Origin: CAZEGI01 sp964512105
Lineage (GTDB): Archaea > Altiarchaeota > Altiarchaeia > IMC4 > CAZEGI01
Length of the DNA: 33,432 nucleotides
Assembly: GCA_964512105.1 (NCBI GenBank)
Contig: CAZEGI010000013.1
Span: 1 to 33,432 of the forward strand
Reading direction: 5' to 3'
The notes below the pieces were generated by a model. It was not told the origin of the DNA. It saw nothing but the letters and a program-made list of their open reading frames with translations, and searched no databases. The translations under genes were made by a program, and so were the position numbers. Below, piece by piece: positions 14,777 to 24,114 of this stretch (the first letter of the stretch is position 1; each line of letters opens with the position of its first letter).

Positions 14777-15199
14777 ATGGCAGACATAGACCAGGTTTAC
14801 AACGAGGTTTACAACATACGGTCGCAGCTGAGTTCGATGTACTCCATGATAAACAGCATATACAGCGAAGAAAGGTCAAGCAGTTCCCTACCATCGGAAA
14901 TATCCTCGATGAGGTCGCAGCTTAGCTCCATAAGCAATATGCTGAACAGCGTCTATAACTCCGAACTTGCGGATGACACGCAGAGGTATGACCTGCAGGC
15001 GGTGCGGTCCGATATAGACGCCATAAAGTCGCAGTTGTCGAAACTTTTCGACGAGGAGGGTAGGGGTGCTTTAATGTCGGAAATCAAGGAGATTCGTGCA
15101 GAGCTTGAGTATATACGCACCGAACTAAGGTCGATGAAGGAGCCCCTGAGCAAGCCCATGATGAAGGAGATAAAGCGACCACCCGAAGATATGAGATAA
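14777..15199 (+). CDS. Coiled-coil protein of unknown function
   Basis: The 140-residue protein is nearly all helical heptads. Two similar blocks, residues about 5-30 (VYNEVYNIRSQLSSMYSMIN) and 43-65 (SEISSMRSQLSSISNMLNSV), look like an internal duplication, followed by a third (DIDAIKSQLSKLF) and a longer coiled coil (EIKEIRAELEYIRTELRSM). It ends in a Lys/Pro-rich tail. No cysteines, signal or membrane helix are seen. The next small gene, 2 nt downstream, encodes a single-helix membrane protein, so the two may form a membrane-tethered rod. I do not recognise a family. Confidence 0.75.
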   Translation: MADIDQVYNEVYNIRSQLSSMYSMINSIYSEERSSSSLPSEISSMRSQLSSISNMLNSVYNSELADDTQRYDLQAVRSDIDAIKSQLSKLFDEEGRGALMSEIKEIRAELEYIRTELRSMKEPLSKPMMKEIKRPPEDMR

Positions 15200-15201
15200 A
15201 A

Positions 15202-15333
15202 ATGGTTATGATAGACGAGGAGCGTGAGCGGTATTTTCAGATAGCGAAAAAAATATTCTTCATCGCGGTTGCGGTATTCCTGGCAGCGTTATTCTTTCAT
15301 GCCATCATGACGGTAGGTAAATTGTTTCAATAA
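15202..15333 (+). CDS. 43-residue single-pass membrane protein
   Basis: ATG 15202 to TAA 15331-15333 encodes an acidic, then basic amino end (MVMIDEERERYFQIAKK) followed by one hydrophobic helix of about 21 residues (FFIAVAVFLAALFFHAIM). It starts 2 nt after the coiled-coil gene on the same strand, which supports co-transcription and a possible partnership. It is too short for homology judgement. Confidence 0.55.
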   Translation: MVMIDEERERYFQIAKKIFFIAVAVFLAALFFHAIMTVGKLFQ

Positions 15334-15408
15334 TCGAACGTTGCAGCATGCAGCTTTTTGTGCATTTTTACCTCTTTTATAGTACGACCTCGTTATAATA
15401 ATTGGTAA

Positions 15409-17397
15409 ATGCTTTCCATGAAAATGGCTCGGCGGTCGGTTGCGGCATCACGTAAAGTAGCAGGAGGTCTTCCAGTTGAAAGACTCGCGGAGCCCAAGGA
15501 GTTAAGAGACATAGGGGCCAGACCGGAGGAAATGGGCCCGGTAGTTCTTCTTGTACTGGATGGATGCGGTTTCAATCCTTTCTCAGACGATAATGCGATG
15601 GTCACCGCGCAGATGCCAAACCTCGTGAGGTTGATAGAACAGCACGGCTGCGTTCTCCTCAGAAACGACGGAGAAACCGTCGGCCTGCATCCTGGCGTGT
15701 TCGGCAATTCTGACGTGGGCCATCAGACGTTGAGGGGAATAGTGGAGCCAGCAATGCCTGTGTTGATAGATAACTCCATAGCGGACGGAAGTTTTTTCAA
15801 GGATAAGGAATTAAATGCCGCCATAGACAACTGCCTTAAAGAAGGAAGCGCACTACATCTCGTCGGGTTATGCAGCGACATCGGCGTTCACAGCGACATA
15901 AATCACATGTACGCGATGCTGAGGTATGCCAGAGAGAGGGGTGTGAAAAAAGCGTTTGTACACTTCATAACCGACGGGCGCGATGCCACGGAACACGCAA
16001 CCCTTGAATACAGGGTTGACCGTGAAACACGCGGACAACGCACACCAGACATCATCAGAGAGGTTATAGACGACTTTATGGGCGGCAGGGTGCAGGAGGT
16101 TATGGCTAGGAATGATGGATACTCCCGGCTGATGGGTTCTTTTTTGTCATCGCTCAGGAGTGCAGGATACATAGACGAACATAACAACTTGATATACGCT
16201 GATATGCAGTTGGATGACATCCTCGAGCTTGTGGATTCCGGACGGGTTGCAATTCCTGGCTATCTCCCCCGGGCAGAAGCGGTTTTTGCGAAGCTGGAAG
16301 AAGGTCAAAAAATAAAAATAGAGACTGCAACCATCGGCGGCAGGTCCTTTTACATGGACAGAAACGGAAACTGGGGGCTGACAGAAACCGCGTATAATGC
16401 GATGGTTCGTGGTGAGGGGAAAATAGTACGTTCTGCTCGTTCGGCTGTTGAAGACGCATACAACAGTGGTGTAAAAAGCGACCAGGAGGTTCCCGTTTCC
16501 GTTGTAGTTAACGAGGATGGCGAACCCGTCGGCTTAATAAGGGACAGAGATTCGCTCGTGTTCTACAACTTCCGTTCCGACAGAATGAAGCAGCTTGTTG
16601 CCCCCTTCGTGCTACCTGATTTTGACAGGTTCAGCAGAGCAGAGTTAAAGGTGTTTGCTGTTTCCATGATTAGATATGACGAGCGGTTTGATATGCCCAT
16701 CCTCATTGACACCATCCCCAATCCTGCGGGTTTGGGGATGGTTGTTAGTGTGCATGGAGAAGAGCAGTTCCGAACGTCCTCCACAGAGAAGGGCCCACAT
16801 GTCGGTGCCGTCTTCCCTTCATTCTTCGACGGCCAGAGCACAGAGCCATTAGAACATGAATTTCGTGTTCTCGTGCCTGACCCAGAAGTTGAGGAATATC
16901 ATCAAAAACCAACAATGAGCACAAGGCTTGTTACCGACATCGCTGTTAGGACCATAGGCGTACGTGAAAAATACAGGTTCATGCTCGTAAACTTCCCGAA
17001 CGGCGATATGGTCGGTCATACGGGCTATGAAACTGCAGTTGCCAACGGTTTAAGAATTGTTGATGAAGGAATCGGCAGAATCTGGAAGGCAGTTGATGAA
17101 GCAGGCGGTATCCTGGTCGTTACCGCAGACCATGGAAATTCAGACACTTTAATGAACGCCAGTATCGGAGAAACACACCGTGAGCATACTATTCGCCCAG
17201 CAGTTACCGTCATCGCACCAGCCCGACGTCTTGGAAAGTTTGAATACGACCTTGAGCGCATGCGGGAAGACCCTGACGGATTGACCATAGCGGACATAGC
17301 GCCAACAGTGTGTCAGATGCTCGGATATCCGGTTCCCCCATACATGACCGGAAGACCATTGGGTAGGATGGTATATCGTGAGGTGGCAGGTAAATGA
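15409..17397 (+). CDS. gpmI: 2,3-bisphosphoglycerate-independent phosphoglycerate mutase-like protein with extension and insertion
   Basis: The 662-residue protein belongs to the alkaline-phosphatase superfamily iPGM (GpmI) group. The expected metal and substrate residues are visible: Asp51 (VLDGCG), Ser101 (GNSDVGH), His161, Asp189 and Arg191 (TDGRD), Arg312 (GGRSFYMDR), Arg389 and Arg392 (FNFRSDR), Lys461 (STEKGPH), Asp533 and His537 (GDMVGHTG), Asp574 and His575 (TADHGN) and His593. GpmI proteins are usually 510-550 residues. Here there is an N-terminal extension of about 43 residues and roughly 90 extra residues between TDGRD and GGRSFYMDR (about 200-305). It probably interconverts 3- and 2-phosphoglycerate, but the insertion lies near the phosphatase/transferase domain boundary and could change substrate or partner. 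Its stop overlaps the next gene by ATGA. Starts at 15418 or 15424 are also possible. Confidence 0.88.
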   Translation: MLSMKMARRSVAASRKVAGGLPVERLAEPKELRDIGARPEEMGPVVLLVLDGCGFNPFSDDNAMVTAQMPNLVRLIEQHGCVLLRNDGETVGLHPGVFGNSDVGHQTLRGIVEPAMPVLIDNSIADGSFFKDKELNAAIDNCLKEGSALHLVGLCSDIGVHSDINHMYAMLRYARERGVKKAFVHFITDGRDATEHATLEYRVDRETRGQRTPDIIREVIDDFMGGRVQEVMARNDGYSRLMGSFLSSLRSAGYIDEHNNLIYADMQLDDILELVDSGRVAIPGYLPRAEAVFAKLEEGQKIKIETATIGGRSFYMDRNGNWGLTETAYNAMVRGEGKIVRSARSAVEDAYNSGVKSDQEVPVSVVVNEDGEPVGLIRDRDSLVFYNFRSDRMKQLVAPFVLPDFDRFSRAELKVFAVSMIRYDERFDMPILIDTIPNPAGLGMVVSVHGEEQFRTSSTEKGPHVGAVFPSFFDGQSTEPLEHEFRVLVPDPEVEEYHQKPTMSTRLVTDIAVRTIGVREKYRFMLVNFPNGDMVGHTGYETAVANGLRIVDEGIGRIWKAVDEAGGILVVTADHGNSDTLMNASIGETHREHTIRPAVTVIAPARRLGKFEYDLERMREDPDGLTIADIAPTVCQMLGYPVPPYMTGRPLGRMVYREVAGK

Positions 17398-20300
17398 CCA
17401 CATATCAGGAAGCTGTACTTGGTTTTTACAAGCAGGTCGGGGCGCAACTCCCAACACCCGCACGCATAGGTCAGTTTACCGAGCAGGATCTGGTCACTAG
17501 CAGGCGAGGAATTGAAGCGTACATAAGGGCACGCAATCCTGACCAGCTGCCCCTAGTTGACACTATTCTATTAATCGGTGAGAAGCTCGATCCAGAAGGC
17601 ACAGAGCGCAGAAGCAACTTTTATCGGTTCGCAGCATCGGACCGTTTTCTTGGCATAATTCTCGGCTCTCAAAACCCACAAGAACTTGCTGCACTCATCG
17701 ATAGGCAGACTGCACATGTAGTTCGGGAAAGCAGATTCGACTTTCTTTATCATCTCGTCCCATATATTCTCGAGGCGTGCGGCCCAGATGTAGGACGGAT
17801 TGAAAACAACCTTAATGCGATACGAAATCTGGAACAATGGCTTCGCCCTGAAGACAGAAAGTGGCTCTACACGCATGAAAGATGGGGCAAGGGTGCAGCC
17901 ACGGTGGACCGAGGCCTGGGTTGTCGCGCTGTTCAGATCCATCATGGGAATTCGGACAGGGTCGGGCAGTCAATCTTTACTTGTATTAGAGTTGGCGAAA
18001 GATTGGATACAGAAGGTAAAAGCGTTGGACACCGTATCAGACCAGAGACTAGGATGAATTTCTACATGGGCGCTGCGGTAGAGGCAATATACGTTTACAG
18101 AAGTAATGACAATAATCTCGAGAGGGCGCTGGAGTTAACTTCAAAATACGGGGAAAGCATCCAAGATGCTGCCACACGGCGCGTTTTCTACGATGTCATC
18201 GCTGAAACAGCGTACTCTATTTATGGAACTGATTTTGATGCTCTTGAAAGAGCATTCAAAGCATGCACTGATGTTTCTTCAGGGGTGGATGTACTCGCTA
18301 GAGAGGAGTTCATGCTCGGTGTGGCCGCTCCTGCAATACGGAAGTTCAGAGCACGCGAAGGTTTGGCTGAGGCATTAACAAAAGTGGCAGAGACCGGAGC
18401 TTTGATTAGAAACGTTGGAGACATCTATGAAACACTCTTTTACCGTGATGTTGCCCCCGCAATCCTCGAACTTGGCCACTCTAGAGAAAGAATAGAGAGT
18501 TGTTGCAGAATGGCACTACGTTCCATCTTGTCTTACACATCAACGCAGCCCACACCAACCGATACAATGGCATTTACATCACGGGTTCTACCAAAAACAT
18601 TCAAAGCAGTCGCAAGGCACGTTCCGAGAGAACACTACGACAGCGTAATCCACGAGGTGCAGCTGTTCCGTCGTGAAGTCGTCCGGAAACATGGCGATAA
18701 ATACCTCCATGATCTTATGGACAAGGTCGTGCCATCGGCAATAGGGGCTATTTTTTCGGGGGAGAGTAGGAGCCCTGAGAGGGAATATCCCCTGCTCTTT
18801 ACAGATGACGTAATTGACCCATCCAAACAACTCCAGAAGTGGGGGAAGGTATTTATCCGAATGGGCGATCAATTGACGCTCGAACAACGGGATACCTTCT
18901 ACAGCACCGAACTTTCGGAATTTGCTAAAATCATTGTTGAACTGGATGTTGATAAGGTAAGGGAACATTTTGGTGGGAATACAAGGCAACTATACGAAAA
19001 CCTTAAAGCGATTGCTTCCGTTGGGCTAAGTGTAGACAAAGAAGAGCGAGAAAACTTTTATCGCCATGCAGCAACCCGAGCAATGGAAGTCGCATCGGCT
19101 GACCCAGACAGGGTGCAGGGTATCCTATCAACTGCCCTTGAAGGCAGAAGCGGAGTTCCAGCAGGGCTTTCCAGACAATATTGGTGCAATGCGGTTGATA
19201 CAATAATCCAGACAAGCGGCGGTGATTTGGATTACGTCAGAAAATGCTTGAATGCAACCCTTGTTAGACTTCCTGAAGTTATGATTGCAGGGCGGGAGTA
19301 TCTGCACGATTTTATACCTGCGGTCGCACTATCTGTAGGTGGAAACGCACAAGACTTCGTATCAACAGTTAATTACGTTATAAATCTGATTGAAGACCCC
19401 CAAAACCACATAATACCTTCCAGAAAGCCAAACATCTACGGGATTGCAATACCTGCACTAATTCAGAAATTCGGTGCAGGACCCGAGGTTTTAGGAGTAC
19501 TTGATCGTTTGGTTGGTACCTATCTGGAGTTAGGTGGTGATGAGGCAGCCAATCTGTTCGGTTTTGTTACACCACAGCTTGTTCGCTCGTCGGAAACAAT
19601 AGATGATCTTCATGGAAGACTGGAGGAGATAAGGGTTGCAAGGGCACTACCGGAAACCGAAGATGCAATGAGAGAAGCGCTCGGTGACGAGGTTTATGAT
19701 TCGCTACAAGAAGTTTACGATTCGCTACAAGAAGAGATGAATAGACATAATGCTAATGAACTTCATGTTTCAACAAGGGCGGTCGCAACCCCGAGGGGAA
19801 GGATATGGCGTGTAAGCATTGGGCCTGAGAATAACCCCATAATATCCTACATACTCAAGCCGGCTTTACCGGGTCGTGAGGAAGCCGATATCGAAGCCCA
19901 TCGTGCTGCCGAGCAGTGCGATCTTGTTCCTAGGATTCTATTTGCAGGGGAAACAAGTTACCGGGGTCATCCAAAAGGCGTTTACATACTTGACGAAGCA
20001 TTGAACATAGATGCGGGTAATTTGGAAGAGCATGGAAGAAGATTTAGCCCACATGTGGTCCAAAGAATAATAGACGAACTCGCACAGAGCGTTCATGAGA
20101 TGATGAGGATAGGTGTGGTTCCACGTGAGAGACAACCGCACTTCCATCCGGTATTCCTTCCAACGGGAGGGGATGCCCCCAAATTACGCTACCTTGATGT
20201 GGAGCGAATAGCAGGTCCAAACTTCGAGTTGGATGACCGCCAGATAACGGATTTGGTAAGGGCGACATATGACCTAATCTCCGTGGCTTTTGATAATGCT

Positions 20301-20519
20301 AACCATCTGATAAGGCTATTTGATGAAAACTTACTCGACAGAGCCAGAGCCGTGGATGAAATTACCGACTGGGGTGCCAACGCAGACACACTGACAAACA
20401 GATACAGCCGGGCAATGGAGAATGCGAGAAGGATGTTGCTGGACAGGTCCAATCCGGAACGTGATAAATGGGCAGATATACTCCAACCGCAACTTACAAC
20501 ACGTCTCCAGCAGAGATAA
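17394..20519 (+). CDS. Giant helical-repeat protein with C-terminal protein-kinase-like domain
   Basis: The 1041-residue protein is translationally coupled to the mutase-like gene (ATGA overlap). Residues about 40-740 are an alpha-solenoid of unrecognised type with units of about 45-50 residues recurring around a pattern R..FY...A..AI....D...LE..L (for example ERENFYRHAATRAMEVASAD and TRRVFYDVIAETAYSIYG). Residues about 785-950 resemble a kinase/aminoglycoside-phosphotransferase fold: a beta-strand lysine (SYILKPALPG, about 820), a hinge-like GVYILDEAL, and a DxE metal-site segment (LRYLDVERI, about 932). The catalytic loop reads HFHPVFL where HxDxxxxN is expected, so it is probably a pseudokinase or a divergent transferase. 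A short in-frame duplication (EVYDSLQ twice, around 19689-19732) lies between the two parts. No signal or membrane helix. Function unknown. Confidence 0.8.
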   Translation: MTTYQEAVLGFYKQVGAQLPTPARIGQFTEQDLVTSRRGIEAYIRARNPDQLPLVDTILLIGEKLDPEGTERRSNFYRFAASDRFLGIILGSQNPQELAALIDRQTAHVVRESRFDFLYHLVPYILEACGPDVGRIENNLNAIRNLEQWLRPEDRKWLYTHERWGKGAATVDRGLGCRAVQIHHGNSDRVGQSIFTCIRVGERLDTEGKSVGHRIRPETRMNFYMGAAVEAIYVYRSNDNNLERALELTSKYGESIQDAATRRVFYDVIAETAYSIYGTDFDALERAFKACTDVSSGVDVLAREEFMLGVAAPAIRKFRAREGLAEALTKVAETGALIRNVGDIYETLFYRDVAPAILELGHSRERIESCCRMALRSILSYTSTQPTPTDTMAFTSRVLPKTFKAVARHVPREHYDSVIHEVQLFRREVVRKHGDKYLHDLMDKVVPSAIGAIFSGESRSPEREYPLLFTDDVIDPSKQLQKWGKVFIRMGDQLTLEQRDTFYSTELSEFAKIIVELDVDKVREHFGGNTRQLYENLKAIASVGLSVDKEERENFYRHAATRAMEVASADPDRVQGILSTALEGRSGVPAGLSRQYWCNAVDTIIQTSGGDLDYVRKCLNATLVRLPEVMIAGREYLHDFIPAVALSVGGNAQDFVSTVNYVINLIEDPQNHIIPSRKPNIYGIAIPALIQKFGAGPEVLGVLDRLVGTYLELGGDEAANLFGFVTPQLVRSSETIDDLHGRLEEIRVARALPETEDAMREALGDEVYDSLQEVYDSLQEEMNRHNANELHVSTRAVATPRGRIWRVSIGPENNPIISYILKPALPGREEADIEAHRAAEQCDLVPRILFAGETSYRGHPKGVYILDEALNIDAGNLEEHGRRFSPHVVQRIIDELAQSVHEMMRIGVVPRERQPHFHPVFLPTGGDAPKLRYLDVERIAGPNFELDDRQITDLVRATYDLISVAFDNANHLIRLFDENLLDRARAVDEITDWGANADTLTNRYSRAMENARRMLLDRSNPERDKWADILQPQLTTRLQQR

Positions 20520-20572
20520 CCTTGTTTTTAAACGCTAAAATAAATATTTATCAGTTAATTTGAGTGATAAAA

Positions 20573-21931
20573 ATGGAAACAAAATTTTTGCTGGATGAAA
20601 ACGACCTTCCTAAAAAATGGTACAACCTTGCTGCCGATTTGAAGAAACCGCTTCCTCCGCCGCTTCATCCCGGGACGAAAAAACCCATAGGTCCGCAAGA
20701 CCTTGCGCCGATATTCCCGATGGAGCTCATCAAGCAGGAAGTGAGCACCGAGCGCTGGATTGACATTCCCGAGGAAGTACGTGAAGTTTACCGCATCTGG
20801 AGGCCGACGCCGTTGCACCGTGCTGTCCGTCTGGAAAAGCATCTCAAAACTCCAGCAAAGATTTTCTTCAAGAACGAAAGCGTTAGCCCGCCCGGAAGCC
20901 ACAAGCCGAACACAGCCGTGGCGCAGGCATACTACAACATGAAAGAGAGCGTTAAACGGCTCACCACGGAAACCGGAGCAGGCCAGTGGGGTTCCGCTTT
21001 GGCTTTCGCAACCAAACTTTTCAACCTGAAGTGTACCGTGTACATGGTCAAGGTCAGCTACGAGCAAAAACCCTACAGAAAATCGCTCATGCAAGTTTGG
21101 GGTGCCGATGTAATCCCGAGCCCGAGCAACAAAACTAATTCCGGAAAGAAAATTCTCCAGGAAGACCCGAATTCGCTTGGAAGTCTGGGCATAGCAATAA
21201 GCGAAGCAGTGGAGGATGCTGCCACGCATGACGATGCAAAATACTCGCTCGGAAGCGTTTTAAACCACGTCTTGATGCATCAAACCGTTGTGGGTTTGGA
21301 AACGCAAAAACAACTTGAGCTTGCTGATGTCGAGCCCGACATTCTGATAGGATGCGTTGGCGGTGGGAGCAACTTTTCCGGCTTCATGTTCCCGTTCCTC
21401 AAAGACAAAATTTCAGGAAAGCACAAGGACTTAAGAGCGATAGCAGTCGAGCCCGAAGCATGCCCGACGCTGACCAAAGGGCTGTACAAATACGATTTCG
21501 GCGACACCGCAGAAATGACGCCGCTCGTGAAGATGTACACACTCGGACACACCTTCGTACCATCGGGAATACACGCCGGTGGTTTAAGGTATCATGGCGA
21601 TGCCCCAATCCTCTGCGCGGTTTATGACGAGGGTTATGTGGAGGCAAAGGCATACCACCAGAACCCGACCTTCGAGGCAGCGTTAACCTTTGCAAGAACC
21701 GAAGGCATTCTTCCCGCACCAGAAACAGCGCACGCAATCAAGGCGGTAATAGACGAAGCCCTTGTGTGCAAGAAAACCGGCGAGGAAAAAGTCATCGTGT
21801 TCAACTTCTCCGGACACGGACACTTCGACCTCAAGGCGTACGACGATTACCTCGGAGGAAAACTTCAGGATTACGCATATCCGAAGGAAAAAATCGAGGA
21901 AGCACTGAAGAAGTTACCGAAGGTCGAGTAA
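20573..21931 (+). CDS. trpB: Tryptophan synthase beta chain, TrpB2 type
   Basis: The 452-residue PLP enzyme belongs to the long TrpB2 group: N-terminal extension with WYNLAADL and the PPLHPGTKKPI segment, the PLP lysine Lys111 in GSHKPN, and the phosphate-binding GCVGGGSNF loop. TrpB2 makes tryptophan from indole and serine without needing TrpA, or acts in salvage or as a serine deaminase. No other trp gene is near, which favours a stand-alone role. ATG 20573 is preferred over the in-frame GTG three codons earlier; a TAAATATTTA promoter element lies about 30 nt upstream. Confidence 0.94.
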   Translation: METKFLLDENDLPKKWYNLAADLKKPLPPPLHPGTKKPIGPQDLAPIFPMELIKQEVSTERWIDIPEEVREVYRIWRPTPLHRAVRLEKHLKTPAKIFFKNESVSPPGSHKPNTAVAQAYYNMKESVKRLTTETGAGQWGSALAFATKLFNLKCTVYMVKVSYEQKPYRKSLMQVWGADVIPSPSNKTNSGKKILQEDPNSLGSLGIAISEAVEDAATHDDAKYSLGSVLNHVLMHQTVVGLETQKQLELADVEPDILIGCVGGGSNFSGFMFPFLKDKISGKHKDLRAIAVEPEACPTLTKGLYKYDFGDTAEMTPLVKMYTLGHTFVPSGIHAGGLRYHGDAPILCAVYDEGYVEAKAYHQNPTFEAALTFARTEGILPAPETAHAIKAVIDEALVCKKTGEEKVIVFNFSGHGHFDLKAYDDYLGGKLQDYAYPKEKIEEALKKLPKVE

Positions 21932-21952
21932 ATAAAATACGAGGTGGTTGAT

Positions 21953-22501
21953 ATGTTTGAATGGTTGATTTTGGGGGTAATAGCAATCGCAGTATTGTTT
22001 GTGATTGTAGTTTACAACGGTCTGATAAGAATCAGAAATGAGGTGGATAACAGCTTCGCACAAATAGACGTGCAGCTAAAGCGTAGAAACGACCTGATTC
22101 CGAATCTCGTGGAAACCGTCCGCGGATACGCAAAGCACGAGCGTGAGGTTTTCGACAGCGTTACACGGGCAAGGTCCGCGTTGCTTAGCGCAAAAACCGT
22201 AGGCGAAAAAGCCAGGGCAAGCAACATGCTTACCGAAACTTTGAAATCACTGTTCGCTGTCAGCGAGAACTACCCGCAGCTCAAGGCAAACGAAAATTTC
22301 ATGCAGCTTCAGGAGGAACTCAGCGGAACGGAAAACAAAATCGCATACTCGAGACAGCACTACAACGATGTCGTGATGGAGTTCAACATCCGCATCCAGA
22401 CGTTTCCGAACAACCTCTTTGCCGGAACGTTCGGCTTCACGAAGAGGGAGTTGTTTGCTGCGCCGGAGGAAGAGAGAAAAGTTCCGCAGGTAAAATTCTA
22501 A
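21953..22501 (+). CDS. lemA: LemA family membrane protein
   Basis: The 182-residue protein has one N-terminal membrane helix (residues about 3-22) and the LemA core: YNGLIRIRNEVDNSFAQIDV, LKRRNDLIPNLVETVRGYA, and the later AYSRQHYNDVVMEFNIRIQTFP. LemA proteins are membrane-anchored four-helix rods of unknown activity, often next to the protease HtpX as here. ATG 21953 is chosen because a strong Shine-Dalgarno GAGGTG lies 7 nt before it; the upstream in-frame GTG is part of that site. Confidence 0.94.
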   Translation: MFEWLILGVIAIAVLFVIVVYNGLIRIRNEVDNSFAQIDVQLKRRNDLIPNLVETVRGYAKHEREVFDSVTRARSALLSAKTVGEKARASNMLTETLKSLFAVSENYPQLKANENFMQLQEELSGTENKIAYSRQHYNDVVMEFNIRIQTFPNNLFAGTFGFTKRELFAAPEEERKVPQVKF

Positions 22502-22509
22502 ATTAAAGG

Positions 22510-23403
22510 ATGGAAACCCTATTCGAGCAGGTAAGGAGCAACAAACTCCGCTCCTACCTGATGTTTCTATTTTTTATAATCCTGCTTGGAATTCTTGGTG
22601 CGGTTCTTGGTCTGGTTTGGGGTGATGTCAACATCGGCCTTTTTGTTGCAGTCTTCATTTCCATACTCTACTCTTTTTTTGCATACTACTCCGGAGACCA
22701 ACTTATTCTCAAAATGACGGGTGCAAGGGAAGCGACCAAGAAAGAGTTCCCCTTTCTCATAAACACAGTCGAGGGATTAGCGATAGCTGCCGGACTTCCG
22801 GCACCCAAAGCGTATGTGATAGACGATTCTGCCATGAATGCTTTTGCAACCGGACGCGACCCCCAACATGCTTCAATAACTGTCACAACCGGCCTGCTGA
22901 AGGTCATGAAACGCGAGGAACTTGAAGGTGTAATCGCACATGAAATGTCCCATGTGCAGAATTACGACATCCGTTTCATGATGCTCACCGCAATCATGGT
23001 GGGTTTGACGACACTCATAAGTGATTTCATCCTGAGAAGTATCTGGTATGGTGGAAAGAGAGGTAGTTCGCGTAGGGGCGTGCATCCCGCAATAATCCTC
23101 ATTGGCGTGTTTTTTGCGATTCTCACACCCCTAATAGGGCAATTAATCCAATTCGCAATCTCGCGCCAGCGCGAATACCTTGCAGATGCGAACGCAGCTG
23201 TTCTTACGCGTTATCCGCCCGGTCTTGCAAGCGCACTCGAAAAAATCAAGAAAGACCCGGACCCGTTGGTTGACAACGCGAACAAAGCCACAGCGCATCT
23301 GTTCATCTCGACGCCGTTCCGCGACCGCACGGATTTTGTGACAAACCTATTCAGCACGCACCCGCCGATTGACGAGCGGATAAAAAGATTGAAGGCGATG
23401 TAA
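22510..23403 (+). CDS. htpX: HtpX-type membrane zinc metalloprotease
   Basis: The 297-residue M48 peptidase has two N-terminal membrane helices (about 15-38 and 42-60), the zinc motif HEMSH (His144, Glu145, His148), two central hydrophobic segments and the third zinc ligand Glu222 in REYLADANA. HtpX cleaves misfolded membrane proteins at the cytoplasmic face. It follows lemA by 8 nt and the next membrane gene starts immediately after its stop, giving a three-gene membrane quality-control operon. Confidence 0.95.
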   Translation: METLFEQVRSNKLRSYLMFLFFIILLGILGAVLGLVWGDVNIGLFVAVFISILYSFFAYYSGDQLILKMTGAREATKKEFPFLINTVEGLAIAAGLPAPKAYVIDDSAMNAFATGRDPQHASITVTTGLLKVMKREELEGVIAHEMSHVQNYDIRFMMLTAIMVGLTTLISDFILRSIWYGGKRGSSRRGVHPAIILIGVFFAILTPLIGQLIQFAISRQREYLADANAAVLTRYPPGLASALEKIKKDPDPLVDNANKATAHLFISTPFRDRTDFVTNLFSTHPPIDERIKRLKAM

Positions 23404-24093
23404 ATGCTCTCTGAAGATATGAGGAACAAAAATACAACCTTCAACTCTGGGAGATTTATCAATCTCATATGGGACCTAAGTCTGGCGATGCTCTTCTTTA
23501 AGATAATGCTCGACCCGACCGCATTCGACCATTTTCTATACAGAAACGGATTCGTCTTCCTTATGGTAGAATTCATAACCATACATTCAACGCTATTCTT
23601 CTTCGCATTTAGCGCGCGGCCTATAGTAATGGTATTCCTGTTCGTTTTTTACAGCGTATTCGCTGGTGCTGGTTCAATCATCATCGGGAACATCTGGGTT
23701 TTTGTCTATTTTTGGTTCTCTACGATAACCAAGGTAATCAGCTACAGAAAGGGCGATGAAAAAATAAAGGAAAATGTGCTGGGCAGTTGGATATTCACAA
23801 TGGTGGTTTTTTTGCTTTCGATGGGCGTTTCGCTTGTTGTTCTGCCCGTTTTGCATCCAATGATACATGCGGTTCTCAATCCGGAGCAACCCTTTGTTTC
23901 ATACGCATGGGACGAACTCGCCAATCTCGCGGGTGACGAGAAAAGCAACGTGAGCGGCAGCCCGCCGATATACATCGCATATTGGATGATGACCTATTTC
24001 CTCCTTTGCGCGTTGGGTGACCTTTTTGGGGACAAAATCAAGTCCAAAATCGGGAAGAGCCAGCCGAATCTTGCAAAAAACCGGGTATTTTAA
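23404..24093 (+). CDS. Polytopic membrane protein of unknown function downstream of htpX
   Basis: The 229-residue protein has about six hydrophobic segments (roughly 20-36, 48-68, 72-92, 94-112, 128-150 and 192-208) and a Lys-rich tail. Its ATG directly follows the htpX stop codon with no gap, so it is almost certainly co-translated. I do not recognise a family. A role as accessory or substrate-handling partner of HtpX/LemA would be an inference from position only. Confidence 0.75.
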   Translation: MLSEDMRNKNTTFNSGRFINLIWDLSLAMLFFKIMLDPTAFDHFLYRNGFVFLMVEFITIHSTLFFFAFSARPIVMVFLFVFYSVFAGAGSIIIGNIWVFVYFWFSTITKVISYRKGDEKIKENVLGSWIFTMVVFLLSMGVSLVVLPVLHPMIHAVLNPEQPFVSYAWDELANLAGDEKSNVSGSPPIYIAYWMMTYFLLCALGDLFGDKIKSKIGKSQPNLAKNRVF

Positions 24094-24114
24094 CAACCCC
24101 TCACTTTTCTTACC

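Noticed and set aside
19689..19732. Tandem duplication encoding EVYDSLQ twice as a possible assembly error
   Set aside because: The two copies differ at several bases and stay in frame, so it looks like a real small duplication in the linker before the kinase-like domain.
15334..20572. Flanking direct repeats around the mutase/solenoid pair, as seen around the TPR gene
   Set aside because: I compared the two flanks by eye and found no shared run long enough to matter.
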